The notes below the pieces were generated by a model. It made no database searches, was not told the DNA's origin, and was given only the letters and a program-made list of their open reading frames with translations. A program made the translations under genes and the position numbers. Of a stretch of 43,142 nucleotides of DNA, positions 22,300 to 31,689 are shown piece after piece. Source of the stretch: Enhydrobacter aerosaccus (lineage in GTDB: Bacteria; Pseudomonadota; Alphaproteobacteria; Reyranellales; Reyranellaceae); assembly GCA_903915535.1 (NCBI GenBank), contig CAIWTJ010000073.1, positions 1 to 43,142 on the forward strand. Reading direction: 5' to 3'. Each line of letters begins with the position of its first letter. Position 1 is the stretch's first letter.

Positions 22300-22563
22300 T
22301 CATGAGCCGGGTGTTTTTTGAGGGCCCCCTTGGGGATCTTCGATGATGCGCAGGAGCCAGCGGCGGACGAGCGGCATCATTACGAACATGGTGGGGGCCG
22401 CGATCAGCCAGGCGATGAACCAGGAGACCATCCAGGTCCGCAGCATGCCCGGTGCCGGCCCCAGCGCGCGCCAGGTCGCGACGCCCGAAACCAGGAAGGT
22501 CATGAAGACCGCCGTGCACATCGGCAGCGCAAAACGCAGATAAGAGGCAGGGAGTTTCTTCAC
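22300..22563 (-). CDS. DUF2798 small membrane protein
   Basis: The product has 87 aa with two membrane helices: FALPMCTAVFMTFLVSGVAT, and a second around MVSWFIAWLIAAPTMFVMM. They are followed by the basic end PLVRRWLLRI. This matches the DUF2798 pattern (two helices joined by a short loop, then a PLVRR motif). Function is unknown. I chose GTG at 22563, giving MKKLPASYLRF, as family members commonly begin just before this motif. An in-frame ATG at 22596 would add 11 residues and would overlap the divergent amidase start codon by two bases. The short tail after RIIEDPQ may not be structured. Confidence 0.7.
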   Translation of the reverse strand: MKKLPASYLRFALPMCTAVFMTFLVSGVATWRALGPAPGMLRTWMVSWFIAWLIAAPTMFVMMPLVRRWLLRIIEDPQGGPQKTPGS

Positions 22564-22594
22564 GATGGCCCGAACAATATGGTACGGCTGAGCC

Positions 22595-24058
22595 ATGTCA
22601 AAATCGCTCGCGCTCCCCTTCCAGACCGCCAAGCAACTCGCCGCCGCGATCCGCAAAAAGAAGATCGGCTGCCTCGAACTGCTCGACCTCTATATCGACC
22701 GCGTCGAAGCCCATAACCCCAAGCTGAACGCGATCATTGCCTCCGACGTCGAGGGCGCCCGCAAGCGCGCCAAGGCCGCCGACCGGGCGCTGAAGGCGGG
22801 CAAGAAGCTCGGGCCGCTGCACGGCGTGCCGATGACGATCAAGGAGTCCTTCGACGTCGCGGGCTATCCTACGACCTGGGGCGATCCGGCGTTCAGGAAC
22901 CACAAGGCCGAGAGCCACTCGCTGCTCGCGCAGCGCATGGTCGATGCCGGCGTCACCCTGTTCGGCAAGACCAACATCCCGCTGAACCTCGCGGACTGGC
23001 AGAGCTACAACGAGGTCTACGGCTCGACCAACAATCCGTGGGACCTGTCGCGCACGCCGGGCGGTTCGTCCGGCGGTTCGGGCGCGGCGCTGGCCGCGGG
23101 CCTCACCGGCATCGAGGCAGGCAGCGACATCGGCGCCTCGATCCGCAATCCCGCGCACTATTGCGGCGTGTTCGGGCACAAGCCGACCTGGGGCGTGGTC
23201 TCGCCCAAAGGCCATGCGCTGGCGGGCAACGTGGCCTACGGCGACATCGGCGTGGTCGGACCGCTCGCGCGCGGCGCGGAGGACCTCGAGATCGCGATGG
23301 ACGTGATGGCCGGCCCCGATGAGATCGACGGCCGCGGCTGGAAGCTCGCGCTGCCGAAATCGAAAAAGAAGAAGCTGCGCGACTTCAAGGTCGCGGTCCT
23401 TCTGAGCGATCCCAACGCAGAGGTCGACCAGTCGGTGCAGGACGAGCTGCAGAAGCTCGCGACCTTCCTCGGCAGAAACAAAACGAAGGTGAGCGACACC
23501 GCGCGTCCCGCCATCGACACCGCCGAGTTGAACGACGTCTACATCCGCATGCTGCGCGCCGCGACCTCGGCCCGCATGTCCGACGCCGTCTACGCGCAGG
23601 CCGTGGCGGACGCCGCGGGTTTCGCGCCCGGCGACAAGAGCTACTTCGCGCAGATGCAGCGCGGCAACTCGCTGTCGCACCGCACCTGGCTGCAGCTCAA
23701 CGAGAAGCGCCACCGCATGCGGCTCGCCTGGGATGCGTTCTTCGAGGACTACGACCTGATGCTGTGTCCGGTCGCGGTGACGGCGGCCTTTCCGCACGAC
23801 CAGCAGGGCCTGCGCCACCTGCGCACCATCGTGGTCAACAACAAGAAGGTGCCGGTGGTCGACCAGATCTTCTGGGCGGGCTACGCGGGCATCACGCTGA
23901 TGCCGGCCTCCGCCGCCCCGATCGGCCAGACCAAGGAAGGCCTGCCGATCGGCGTGCAGATCATCGGCCGCCAGTACGACGACTATACCTGCATCCAGTT
24001 CGCCAAGCTGCTGGAGCAGGAATACCGCAGCTTCGTGCCGCCGCCCGGCTACAATTAG
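22595..24058 (+). CDS. Amidase signature-family hydrolase (first of tandem pair)
   Basis: The product is 487 aa. It carries the Ser-cisSer-Lys triad of amidase-signature enzymes: K83 in [11 protein letters not shown]158/S159 in [12 protein letters not shown] and nucleophile S182 in GSDIGASIRNPAH. A C-terminal QTKEGLPIGVQIIG supports the family. There is no signal peptide, so it is cytoplasmic. It could hydrolyse a carboxylic amide or an amide-linked xenobiotic; no glutaminyl-tRNA amidotransferase partners (gatB/gatC) are adjacent, so it is not GatA. The start is supported by alignment with the next gene (MTNALPFRT). The stop is 8 bp before the paralogue. Confidence 0.93.
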   Translation: MSKSLALPFQTAKQLAAAIRKKKIGCLELLDLYIDRVEAHNPKLNAIIASDVEGARKRAKAADRALKAGKKLGPLHGVPMTIKESFDVAGYPTTWGDPAFRNHKAESHSLLAQRMVDAGVTLFGKTNIPLNLADWQSYNEVYGSTNNPWDLSRTPGGSSGGSGAALAAGLTGIEAGSDIGASIRNPAHYCGVFGHKPTWGVVSPKGHALAGNVAYGDIGVVGPLARGAEDLEIAMDVMAGPDEIDGRGWKLALPKSKKKKLRDFKVAVLLSDPNAEVDQSVQDELQKLATFLGRNKTKVSDTARPAIDTAELNDVYIRMLRAATSARMSDAVYAQAVADAAGFAPGDKSYFAQMQRGNSLSHRTWLQLNEKRHRMRLAWDAFFEDYDLMLCPVAVTAAFPHDQQGLRHLRTIVVNNKKVPVVDQIFWAGYAGITLMPASAAPIGQTKEGLPIGVQIIGRQYDDYTCIQFAKLLEQEYRSFVPPPGYN

Positions 24059-24066
24059 GATCCCGC

Positions 24067-25527
24067 ATGACCAACGCCCTGCCGTTCCGCACCGCCACGC
24101 AACTCGCCGCGGCGATCCGGAAGAAGAAGATCGGCTGCCTCGAGCTGCTCGACCTCTACCTGAAGCGGGTCGAGACCTATAACCCGGCGCTGAACGCGAT
24201 CATCGCCACCGACATCGAGGGCGCGCGCAAGCGGGCGAAGGCCGCCGACAAGGCGGTGAAGGCCGGCAAGAAGCTCGGGCCGCTGCATGGCGTGCCGATG
24301 ACCATCAAGGAGTCGTTCAACGTCGAAGGCTATCGCACGACCTGGGGCGTTCCCGCGCTCAAGGACAACACGTCGAAGTTCACCGCGACGTTGCCGCAAC
24401 GCATGCTCGACGCGGGCGTCACCCTGTTCGGCAAGACCAACGTGCCGATCCTGCTGGGCGACTATCAGAGCTACAACGAAATCTACGGCACCACCAACAG
24501 CCCGTGGGATCCCGCGCGCGTGCCCGGCGGCTCTTCCGGCGGCTCGGCCGCCGCACTGGCGGCTGGCCTGACGGGCATCGAGGCCGGCAGCGACATCGGC
24601 TCGTCGATCCGCAATCCCGCGCACTACTGCGGCGTCTACGGCCACAAGCCGACCTGGGGCGTGGTCAGCACCAAAGGTCATGCGCCGGTCGAGATCGCCT
24701 CGCCCAGCACCGACATCGCCGTTGTCGGTCCGCTGGCGCGCGGCGCCGAGGATCTCGAAATCGCGATGGACGTGATGGCCGGGCCGGACGCGATCGACGC
24801 CCGCGGCTGGAAACTCGCCCTGCCCCGCTCGAAGAAGAAGAGCCTGCGCGAATTCAAGGTCGCGGTGCTGCTCGACGATCCGCTCGCCGAGGTCGACCAG
24901 TCGGTGCAGGACCAGATCCAGAAGCTGGCCGACTTCCTCGGCAAGAAGAAGGTCAAGGTGAGCACCACGGCGCGGCCGGCGTTCGACATGGCCGACATGC
25001 ACGAGGTCTACATGAAGCTGCTGAACGCGGCGATCTCGGGCCGCATGTCGGACGCGGATTATGCCGCCCGCCAGGAAGCGGCGGCCAGGTACCCCGCCGG
25101 CGACAAGCGCTCCGTCGCGCAGATGGTGCGCGGCATGGTGCTCAGCCATCGCGAGTGGCTGCAGCTCAACGAGCGCCGTCACCGCATGCGACTCGCCTGG
25201 GAGACGTTCTTCGGCGATTACGACCTGATGCTTTGCCCGGTCGCGTCGACCGCGGCGTTCCCGCACGACCACGAGCACGACCACACGAAGCGCCATCTCA
25301 TCGTGAACAACAAGCAGGTGCCGACCTTCGACCAGATGCTTTGGGCGGGCTATTCCGGCGTCACCTACCTGCCGGTGACGGTTGCGCCGATCGGACAGAC
25401 GAAGGAAGGCCTGCCGGTCGGCGTCCAGATCGTCGGCCCGCAATACGACGACTACAGCTGCATCCAGTTCGCCAAGCTTCTGGAGCAGGAATACCGCAGC
25501 TTCGTGCCGCCACCCGCCTACGCGTAG
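24067..25527 (+). CDS. Amidase signature-family hydrolase (second of tandem pair)
   Basis: The product has 486 aa and closely resembles the preceding protein over its whole length, including identical stretches such as [13 protein letters not shown] and [12 protein letters not shown]. The catalytic motifs are kept: Lys in [25 protein letters not shown], and the nucleophile Ser in [13 protein letters not shown]. Differences gather between about residues 210 and 380, and the loop [12 protein letters not shown] is unusually His-rich. A recent tandem duplication with change of substrate range is the simple reading. The gene is followed 13 bp later by apt, with AGGAG overlapping the stop codon. 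Confidence 0.93.
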   Translation: MTNALPFRTATQLAAAIRKKKIGCLELLDLYLKRVETYNPALNAIIATDIEGARKRAKAADKAVKAGKKLGPLHGVPMTIKESFNVEGYRTTWGVPALKDNTSKFTATLPQRMLDAGVTLFGKTNVPILLGDYQSYNEIYGTTNSPWDPARVPGGSSGGSAAALAAGLTGIEAGSDIGSSIRNPAHYCGVYGHKPTWGVVSTKGHAPVEIASPSTDIAVVGPLARGAEDLEIAMDVMAGPDAIDARGWKLALPRSKKKSLREFKVAVLLDDPLAEVDQSVQDQIQKLADFLGKKKVKVSTTARPAFDMADMHEVYMKLLNAAISGRMSDADYAARQEAAARYPAGDKRSVAQMVRGMVLSHREWLQLNERRHRMRLAWETFFGDYDLMLCPVASTAAFPHDHEHDHTKRHLIVNNKQVPTFDQMLWAGYSGVTYLPVTVAPIGQTKEGLPVGVQIVGPQYDDYSCIQFAKLLEQEYRSFVPPPAYA

Positions 25528-25540
25528 GAGAACAAGAAGA

Positions 25541-26068
25541 ATGTCCGCCGACATGAACCTCAAGGACCACATCCGCTCGATTCCGGATTTCCCCAAGCCC
25601 GGCATCCTGTTCTACGACATCTCCACCCTGCTCGCGCACGCCAAGGCGTGGCACGAGACGGTCGAGCGCGTGGCCACCATCGCCCGCAAGTACAAGCCCG
25701 ACATGATCGCCGGCATCGAATCGCGCGGCTTCCTGCTGGCGGCGCCGCTCGCCATGGCGCTGGGCACCGGCTTCCTGATGCTGCGCAAGAAGGGCAAGCT
25801 GCCGGGCATCACCGTGCGCCACACCTACTCGCTGGAATACGGCACCGACACGATCGAGATCCAGAAGGACGCCTTCAAGCCGGGCGCGCGCGTTCTGCTG
25901 GTCGACGACCTGCTGGCGACGGGCGGCACCCTCGCCGCGGCGGTGACGTTGCTCGAATCGAGCGGCGCCGTCGTTCCCGCCGCCGCCTGCATCATCGAGC
26001 TCACCTTCCTCGAAGGCCGCAAGAAGCTCTCGGTCCCGGTCGAAGCGCTTTTGCAGTACGACAGCTAA
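25541..26068 (+). CDS. apt: Adenine phosphoribosyltransferase
   Basis: This 175-aa enzyme makes AMP from adenine and PRPP for purine salvage. The N-terminus has the Apt hallmark [15 protein letters not shown], followed by [14 protein letters not shown], the flexible-loop segment and the PRPP-binding [14 protein letters not shown] near residues 120-134. Length is typical. The chosen ATG is 11 nt after AGGAG; an in-frame ATG four codons later is possible. Its position after two amidase genes may be co-transcription without a shared pathway. Confidence 0.95.
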   Translation: MSADMNLKDHIRSIPDFPKPGILFYDISTLLAHAKAWHETVERVATIARKYKPDMIAGIESRGFLLAAPLAMALGTGFLMLRKKGKLPGITVRHTYSLEYGTDTIEIQKDAFKPGARVLLVDDLLATGGTLAAAVTLLESSGAVVPAAACIIELTFLEGRKKLSVPVEALLQYDS

Positions 26069-26139
26069 ACGCCGGCACACATGAGACTCGTGCCTCCGCC
26101 GCACGCCATCACGTGCTACGATGGCGGCGGGAGGACGTG

Positions 26140-27231
26140 ATGGTATCGATTCCAGAGTGCTTTTCGGAAAGCTACGCCGAGGCGCGCACCAAGTTCTGCG
26201 GCGCGGCGGCCGCAGCGGGCGGAGCGCTGCGTTCCTATTTCAATCCGCACGCCCAGGGACCGGACGGCGGCAAGCTCTACCTCGACACCGCGCGCTTCGG
26301 CGCCGCGGACGCCGCCCGCATGCTGGTGATGATCTCGAGCACGCACGGCGTCGAAGGCCACTGCGGCTCGGGCGCCCAGATCGCGTGGCTGCGCACCGGC
26401 GGGCCGGCCAAGCTGCCGAAGGACACCGGCGCACTGCTGGTCCACGCCATCAACCCCTACGGCTTCGCGTGGACGCGCCGCGTCAACGAGGACAACGTCG
26501 ACCTCAACCGCAACTTCGTCGATCACGACAAGGGCTACCCGAAAAACGACGGATACCTCGCCCTCGCCGACGCGATCCTGCCCAAGACGTGGAACAAGGA
26601 AGAACTCGATTCGACGCAGCGCGTGCTCGACGCCTACGTCCAGAAGAACGGAGCATTCGCCTTGCAGGGTGCCATCACCGGCGGCCAGTACACCCATGCC
26701 GACGGCATCTTCTACGGCGGCTCCAAGCCGACGTGGAGCAATCGCACGATTCGCGCGATTGCCCGTGAGGAGTTGAGCCGCGCGAAAAGAGTGGGCGTGA
26801 TCGACTATCACACCGGACTGGGGCCGTTCGGCCACGGCGAGTTGATCTGCACCGTGCCGCCCGGCGCCAAGTCCTTCGCCCGCGCCAAGGCCTGGTACGG
26901 CAGCGAGATGACCTCGCCCGAAGGCGGGACCTCGACGTCGGCCGTCGTCGCGGGTCCGATGCTCGACAGCTTTCCGCAGGAACTGCCCGACGCCGAGGTG
27001 ACCTCGATCGCCATCGAGTACGGCACCTACGCCGTGCCCGACGTGCTGGGCGCGGTACGCGCCGACAACTGGCTGCACCAGCGCGGCGACCTGAACTCGA
27101 CGCTTGGCCGCGAGCTCAAGGCCAACATGAAGGAGCGCTTCTTCCCCGCCGGCGACAAGTGGCGCGAGATGGTGTGGACGCGCGCCGAGCAGACGATCGG
27201 CTGGACCCTCAAGGGTCTTACCTCGGGCTGA
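26140..27231 (+). CDS. DUF2817 / M14-like zinc carboxypeptidase-family protein
   Basis: The product is 363 aa. It shows the zinc site of M14-type hydrolases: H69 and E72 in STHGVEGHCG, H224 in DYHTGLGPFGHGE, and the putative catalytic Glu E293 in SIAIEYGTY. The RVNEDNVDLNRNF motif between them is characteristic of DUF2817. No signal peptide is seen, so it is probably cytoplasmic. Amidase or peptidase activity is expected, but the substrate is not known. The ATG at 26140 is preceded by GGGAGG; a GTG one codon earlier is possible. It ends 9 bp before the patatin gene. Confidence 0.88.
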   Translation: MVSIPECFSESYAEARTKFCGAAAAAGGALRSYFNPHAQGPDGGKLYLDTARFGAADAARMLVMISSTHGVEGHCGSGAQIAWLRTGGPAKLPKDTGALLVHAINPYGFAWTRRVNEDNVDLNRNFVDHDKGYPKNDGYLALADAILPKTWNKEELDSTQRVLDAYVQKNGAFALQGAITGGQYTHADGIFYGGSKPTWSNRTIRAIAREELSRAKRVGVIDYHTGLGPFGHGELICTVPPGAKSFARAKAWYGSEMTSPEGGTSTSAVVAGPMLDSFPQELPDAEVTSIAIEYGTYAVPDVLGAVRADNWLHQRGDLNSTLGRELKANMKERFFPAGDKWREMVWTRAEQTIGWTLKGLTSG

Positions 27232-27240
27232 GCCACCAGC

Positions 27241-29055
27241 GTGAGCATCACCCTGCCCGATGCGGACTCCGCCCGGCTGCGCATGCGCCAGGCGCTACAT
27301 CGCGCGCCGCTGTTCGCCGATCTCGATACCGCCAGCATGGCCGCGGTCGAGGCGAATCTCTCGCTGATGGTGCTGCCCGGCGGCACACCGCTGTTCCGCC
27401 AGGGCGAGGCGGCTGACGCGGTCTACGTCGTGGCGAGCGGCTGCCTCGGCGTGTTCCGGCACGAGGAGGAGGACGGCACGGAAGAACCCGCCCTGATCGC
27501 CGAGATCACGCCCGGCAACATCGTGGGCGAGATGTCGCTGCTGTCGCATACCCAGCGCACGCGCTCCGTCGCGGCGCTGCGCGACAGCGAGGTGTGGCGC
27601 CTGGGCGAGGACAGCTTCGAGACGCTCACCACCCGTCATCCCGAAGTGCTGCCGGCATTGATGCGCAACATCGCCATGCGCAATGCCATGGGCCCGTCCA
27701 AGCGCCGCCGCCAGCCGCGCACCTTCGCGCTTCTGCCGGCCGGTCCGGACGTGCCCGCCGCGCGCTTCGCGGTGCTGCTCGCCAATGCGCTCGGCCGGAT
27801 CGGCGACGAGGTCCAGATGCTGGGACCGGAATCGCTCAGCGAGGAGCCCGAATGGTTCGCGCAATGCGAGATGAGCTCGTCCTTCGTGCTCTACCGCGCC
27901 GACCCGACGCCGACGGCGTGGACGGAGCTCTGCCTGCGTCAGGCCGACTGCCTGATCGTCGTGCGCCGCGCCGACGACAGCCAGCCGACGCGCCTGCCTT
28001 TCGAGATCGAGGCCACGCAAGCCGGCGCCGTCTTCCACCGCCGCCGCGAACTTGTGCTGCTGCACGACAGCCACGACCCACAGCCGGGATCGACCGCACC
28101 GCAGCTGGCGGGCGGCGTCTACGGCCAGCACCATCACGTGCGGCTCGACCTGCCCAGCGACTTCGATCGCCTCGCGCGGCTGATCACCGGCCATGCCGTT
28201 GGCATCGTCATGGCAGGCGGCGGCGCGCGCGCCTTCACCCACATCGGAGTCGTGAAGGCGTTGCGGGCCTCGGGTGTGCCGATCGATCTCACCGGCGGCA
28301 CCTCGATGGGTGCCATCATCGCGGCCGCCGTGGCCGCGCGCTGGTCCGACGAGGAATTGGCCCTGCGCTTCCGGCGCGCCTTCGTCACGGCCAATCCGCT
28401 CAGCGACTACACCTTCCCCTTTGTCTCGCTGTTCCGCGGAAAACGCGTGACGCAGCTCCTGCGCACGGCGTTCGGCGACAATGACATCGAGGACCTGATC
28501 CTGCCGTTCTATTGCGTGACGGCCAATCTCACGACGTCGATGGCCGACATTCACCGCAACGGCCGGCTGTGGCGCTGGCTGCGCGGATCGGTCTCGCTGC
28601 CGGGCGTGCTGCCGCCGTTCAACGACGCGGGCCAGGTCCATGTCGACGGCGGCGTCATCGACAACCTGCCGGTGCGCGAGATGCGCCGGATGGGCCGCGG
28701 CCTCACGATCGGCGTCGACGTCGACACCGCGGGCGCACTGTCGGCCGGCGAGGGCGTCGAGGATTCCTGGTCGGCCTGGGAATTCTTCCGCCGCCTCGTG
28801 TGGAAGCGCAAGGAGACGCTGCCGATCCCCTCGATCGTGCGCATCCTGTTGCGCTCGGCCTTGATCTCGAGCACCGCGCGCGCGGCCGAGGATCGCGCCG
28901 CCGCCGACCTGATGATCGTCCCGCCCATGGATCGGTACGACCTGCTCGACTGGACGAAGTTCGATGCCGCCATCGAGACGGGCTACCGCTCGACCATGGA
29001 AGCGCTCGACAAGGCGCGCACCCTGCCGACGGGCGCGCGGCTGTTCGTGGCGTAA
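27241..29055 (+). CDS. Cyclic-nucleotide-binding domain / patatin-like phospholipase (NTE family)
   Basis: The product has 604 aa with a GTG start. Residues about 18-135 form a cNMP-binding domain (ADAVYVVASGCLGVF, GNIVGEMSLLSHTQRTRSV). A linker of about 180 residues follows. The patatin domain spans about 320-490, with oxyanion-hole GGGARA near 325, nucleophile S355 in GTSMG and the dyad Asp D469 in VDGGVIDNLP. The arrangement matches bacterial relatives of neuropathy target esterase that hydrolyse lysophospholipids, here without a membrane anchor. A cyclic nucleotide or similar ligand may control activity. Whether the cNMP pocket binds ligand cannot be judged by eye, though the GEMSLL and RTRSV elements are present. 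Confidence 0.92.
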   Translation: MSITLPDADSARLRMRQALHRAPLFADLDTASMAAVEANLSLMVLPGGTPLFRQGEAADAVYVVASGCLGVFRHEEEDGTEEPALIAEITPGNIVGEMSLLSHTQRTRSVAALRDSEVWRLGEDSFETLTTRHPEVLPALMRNIAMRNAMGPSKRRRQPRTFALLPAGPDVPAARFAVLLANALGRIGDEVQMLGPESLSEEPEWFAQCEMSSSFVLYRADPTPTAWTELCLRQADCLIVVRRADDSQPTRLPFEIEATQAGAVFHRRRELVLLHDSHDPQPGSTAPQLAGGVYGQHHHVRLDLPSDFDRLARLITGHAVGIVMAGGGARAFTHIGVVKALRASGVPIDLTGGTSMGAIIAAAVAARWSDEELALRFRRAFVTANPLSDYTFPFVSLFRGKRVTQLLRTAFGDNDIEDLILPFYCVTANLTTSMADIHRNGRLWRWLRGSVSLPGVLPPFNDAGQVHVDGGVIDNLPVREMRRMGRGLTIGVDVDTAGALSAGEGVEDSWSAWEFFRRLVWKRKETLPIPSIVRILLRSALISSTARAAEDRAAADLMIVPPMDRYDLLDWTKFDAAIETGYRSTMEALDKARTLPTGARLFVA

Positions 29056-29165
29056 TTTAATTGCGCGGAGGGGGTGGCGGAATCTGGTACAAAATGCCGG
29101 AAATCCATATGCCATCGGTATCCGAGGTGTCCCGGAAAATCGGTGCACTGGGCGTCATCTTTTTC

Positions 29166-29576
29166 CTAGGCGAGGAACTTCAGCCCATTGGTGACCTTGT
29201 CGATCGTCTTGCGCGGGCCGTGGACGCCCAGGCCCACGAGATCGAGCGCATCGGCCGGCGCCGCTGCGAACGCCGCGCGGTTGTCGGCATCGTTGGTGGT
29301 CTTGAACATCGCCTCGATGTAGACCGCCGGCACCAGCTCGCGCGACAGGGCCCGCAGATGGGTGCGCTGGAGCTCCTCGAGGGTGGCGCCATAGACGAAC
29401 ACGGGTTCGCGGATCAGGGCGGTGTAGCCGCGGCTGGCGCCATCCCTGTAGGGCTCGCCCTTCATCTCCGGGTGAGTGGCGGCCAGGCCGCCCGCGAGGA
29501 AGGCCGAGACGTTGGCGATCTGCCAGGTCGCGAGATCCTTGCGCAGGATCAGGGCTGTCTTGGTTTCGTAGATCAT
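29166..29576 (-). CDS. DUF2000 family protein
   Basis: The product has 136 aa with the DUF2000 pattern: ETKTALILRKDLATWQIANV at the N-terminus, PVFVYGATLEELQRTHLRA in the middle and YIEAMFKTTND later. Function is unknown; the fold is related to peptidyl-tRNA hydrolase 2. It is divergent from an AraC-family regulator gene, a pairing that suggests control by that regulator. Two in-frame ATGs upstream are possible; the one at 29594 has AGGAC six bases before it and would add six residues. The stop lies 110 bp from the convergent patatin gene, with nothing evident between. Confidence 0.82.
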   Translation of the reverse strand: MIYETKTALILRKDLATWQIANVSAFLAGGLAATHPEMKGEPYRDGASRGYTALIREPVFVYGATLEELQRTHLRALSRELVPAVYIEAMFKTTNDADNRAAFAAAPADALDLVGLGVHGPRKTIDKVTNGLKFLA

Positions 29577-29623
29577 GGGCACCATATCGGGCATGCTGTC
29601 CTGAAGGTCTTGAACGTTTGTGC

Positions 29624-30430
29624 ATGTGCGCCTCCGACCAAATCCGATTCGATCCCACCCGCGCCGGCCTGCAACGGCTGACGGCGCGCTTCGGCGGCCA
29701 CGCCTTCGACCTGCACCGCCACGAGACCTATGCCGTGGGCCTGACGCTGTGGGGCGCGCAGTCGTTCCACTATCGCGGTGCACTGCGCACCAGCGCTGCC
29801 GGCCAGGTGATGGTGATTCATCCCGACGAGGCGCATGACGGGCACGCCACCGTCGACGCGGGCTTCGCCTACCGCATGCTCTACGTCGATCCGGCGTCGG
29901 TGAGTGCCGCCCTGGACGGCGCGCCGCCGCCCTTCGTGCGCGACGTCGTGGCCGACGACCCGGCGCTGGGCCAGCTGCTGCGCGAGGCTTTCGCGCATTT
30001 CCCGCAGGCGCTCGAGCCGATCGCCGTCGACGCCATCGTGGCGCGGCTGGCCGAGCTCCTGTCGGCGCGCAGCGACGCCCGGCCCCTGCGGCCCGCGCCC
30101 AAGACCGCCTATCGGGCCGCTGCACGCGCCCGCGACTTCCTGCGGGCCGAAGCCCCGCGCATCGTCGACTCCGAAGAACTGGAAAAGGTCAGTGGCCTCG
30201 ACCGCTTCGCCTTGAGCCGCCATTTCCGCGCCGCCTTCGCCACCTCGCCGCACCGCTTCCAGGTGGGGCAGCGGCTGGTCAAGGCGCAGGCCATGATCGC
30301 GTCCGGCGCGCCGTTGTCGGAGACGGCCGCCGCGACCGGCTTCGCCGACCAGAGCCACCTCACGCGCCATTTCTCGGCCCGCTTCGGCCTCACGCCCGGC
30401 CGCTGGGCGGCCCTGTCGCGGGCCAGCTGA
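29624..30430 (+). CDS. AraC-family transcriptional regulator
   Basis: The product is 268 aa. An N-terminal AraC-type cupin sensing domain includes FDLHRHETYAVGLT and QVMVIHPDEAHDG. A C-terminal double helix-turn-helix spans about residues 175-265 (SGLDRFALSRHFRAAFATSP, then AAATGFADQSHLTRHFSARF). It stands between divergent DUF2000 and a downstream Rieske oxygenase gene (35 bp gap, same strand), so it may regulate one or both. Its inducer is unknown. The ATG at 29624 is preceded in frame by a TTG at 29618. Only 29-47 bp separate it from DUF2000, so any operator overlaps both promoters. Confidence 0.93.
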   Translation: MCASDQIRFDPTRAGLQRLTARFGGHAFDLHRHETYAVGLTLWGAQSFHYRGALRTSAAGQVMVIHPDEAHDGHATVDAGFAYRMLYVDPASVSAALDGAPPPFVRDVVADDPALGQLLREAFAHFPQALEPIAVDAIVARLAELLSARSDARPLRPAPKTAYRAAARARDFLRAEAPRIVDSEELEKVSGLDRFALSRHFRAAFATSPHRFQVGQRLVKAQAMIASGAPLSETAAATGFADQSHLTRHFSARFGLTPGRWAALSRAS

Positions 30431-30465
30431 CCCGATTCTTGCATGGCCTCCGCCAGGAGGATCCC

Positions 30466-31689
30466 ATGAACAAGACACGCTCACCCATCGTGCAGGCCCT
30501 GCTGGCCGAGATCTCCACCTTCGATGAAGCGGCCGCGTATCGGCGCATGCTGCCCGCAGGCTGCTACACCGAGCCCGAGTTCTTCGCCTTCGAGCAGGCG
30601 GAGGTCTTCAGCCGCACCTGGATCTGCGTCGGCCGGGTCGAGCAGGTCGCGGAGCGCGGCGACTGCTTCTCGTGGGAGGTGGCGGGTGAGCCGATCCTGG
30701 TCACGCGCGGCGAGGACGGCGAGGTCCACGCGCTGAGCGCCATCTGCCGTCATCGCGGGGAGATCATCCCCTGCCCCGAGAAGGGCCGGGCGCTGCGCTG
30801 CCCGCTGCACTTCTGGACCTACGACATGCAGGGCAGGCTCGCGGGCGCGCCGCGCATGGGCGATGCCGCCGCCATCGCGACGCTGCGCGAGACGGTGCGG
30901 CTGACGCAGCTTCGGGTCGAGCTCTGGCACGGCTTCATCTTCGTCAATCTCGACCCCGACGCCAAACCGCTCGGCCCCTCGCTCGCCAAGCTCGAGCCGC
31001 TGTGGGCGGGCTACGAGGCGACCGGCGTGATTGACGTGCCGCCTGCGATGAGCGACACGCCGCTGCCCTGGAACTGGAAGGTGCAGGTGGAGAATTTCAC
31101 CGACGCCTACCATCCCGAGTTCGTGCATCACGGCACGCACGACTTCGCGCCCAGCATCATGCCGGGCGACGGCGTGCGCTTCACCGACATGAAGCCCGGC
31201 GACAACGCGATCGTGCGCAGCGTGCCGATGAAGACGCCGGACGGCGGCATGATGAAGGACGGCTGGGGTCCGGATGCGGCGTTCCCGGCGATCGCGACCC
31301 TGACGCCGGAGCAGCGCTCGCGCGTCACTTTCGCAATGCTGCCGCCCGGCATGACAATGATGTTCGCGCCCGGCACGATCGCCTACACGCTGATCCGGCC
31401 AGCCGGCGTCACGGCGACCTACGCCGGCAGCGACCGCGTGACCTACGGCGGCTGGCTGCTGCCCAGGAGCACGATCGACCTGCCGGACTTCCGTGACCGC
31501 TGCGCCGCCGTGCGCGAAGGCGGCTCCAAGATCTGGGCACAGGACGTGCCGGTGAACGTGGGCATGCAGGCCGCCAAGAACTCGCGCTACCTGCCCGAAG
31601 GCATCTACGGCTCGCTGGAGACGACTCTCCAGCAGTTCAATGTCTGGCTGCTCGAGGCCTACAAGCGCGCCGATCAGGCGACGCGCTGA
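30466..31689 (+). CDS. Rieske non-heme iron oxygenase alpha subunit
   Basis: The product is 407 aa. Rieske ligands are C94, H96, C112 and H115 (CRHRG, CPLHFW). The catalytic iron site is in VENFTDAYHPEFVHHG, with bridging D213 and ligands H216 and H221. There is a perfect SD (CAGGAGG). It is unlike the dioxygenase at 12058 and has no beta-subunit gene, so it is probably an alpha3-type oxygenase that hydroxylates or demethylates a small acid or aromatic. No reductase is nearby. An AraC regulator directly upstream suggests inducible expression. The TGA is immediately followed by the stop of the convergent SDR gene; the two share the palindrome TGATCA. Confidence 0.9.
   Translation: MNKTRSPIVQALLAEISTFDEAAAYRRMLPAGCYTEPEFFAFEQAEVFSRTWICVGRVEQVAERGDCFSWEVAGEPILVTRGEDGEVHALSAICRHRGEIIPCPEKGRALRCPLHFWTYDMQGRLAGAPRMGDAAAIATLRETVRLTQLRVELWHGFIFVNLDPDAKPLGPSLAKLEPLWAGYEATGVIDVPPAMSDTPLPWNWKVQVENFTDAYHPEFVHHGTHDFAPSIMPGDGVRFTDMKPGDNAIVRSVPMKTPDGGMMKDGWGPDAAFPAIATLTPEQRSRVTFAMLPPGMTMMFAPGTIAYTLIRPAGVTATYAGSDRVTYGGWLLPRSTIDLPDFRDRCAAVREGGSKIWAQDVPVNVGMQAAKNSRYLPEGIYGSLETTLQQFNVWLLEAYKRADQATR

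Noticed and set aside
21845..22321. Open frames of 130-160 codons on both strands between hrpB and DUF2798.
   Set aside because: They consist of repeat and palindrome sequence, with no SD, no recognisable motif and overlap on both strands.
22595..25527. GatA subunit of glutaminyl-tRNA amidotransferase.
   Set aside because: There are no gatB or gatC genes, two copies are present, and the sequence looks like general amidases.
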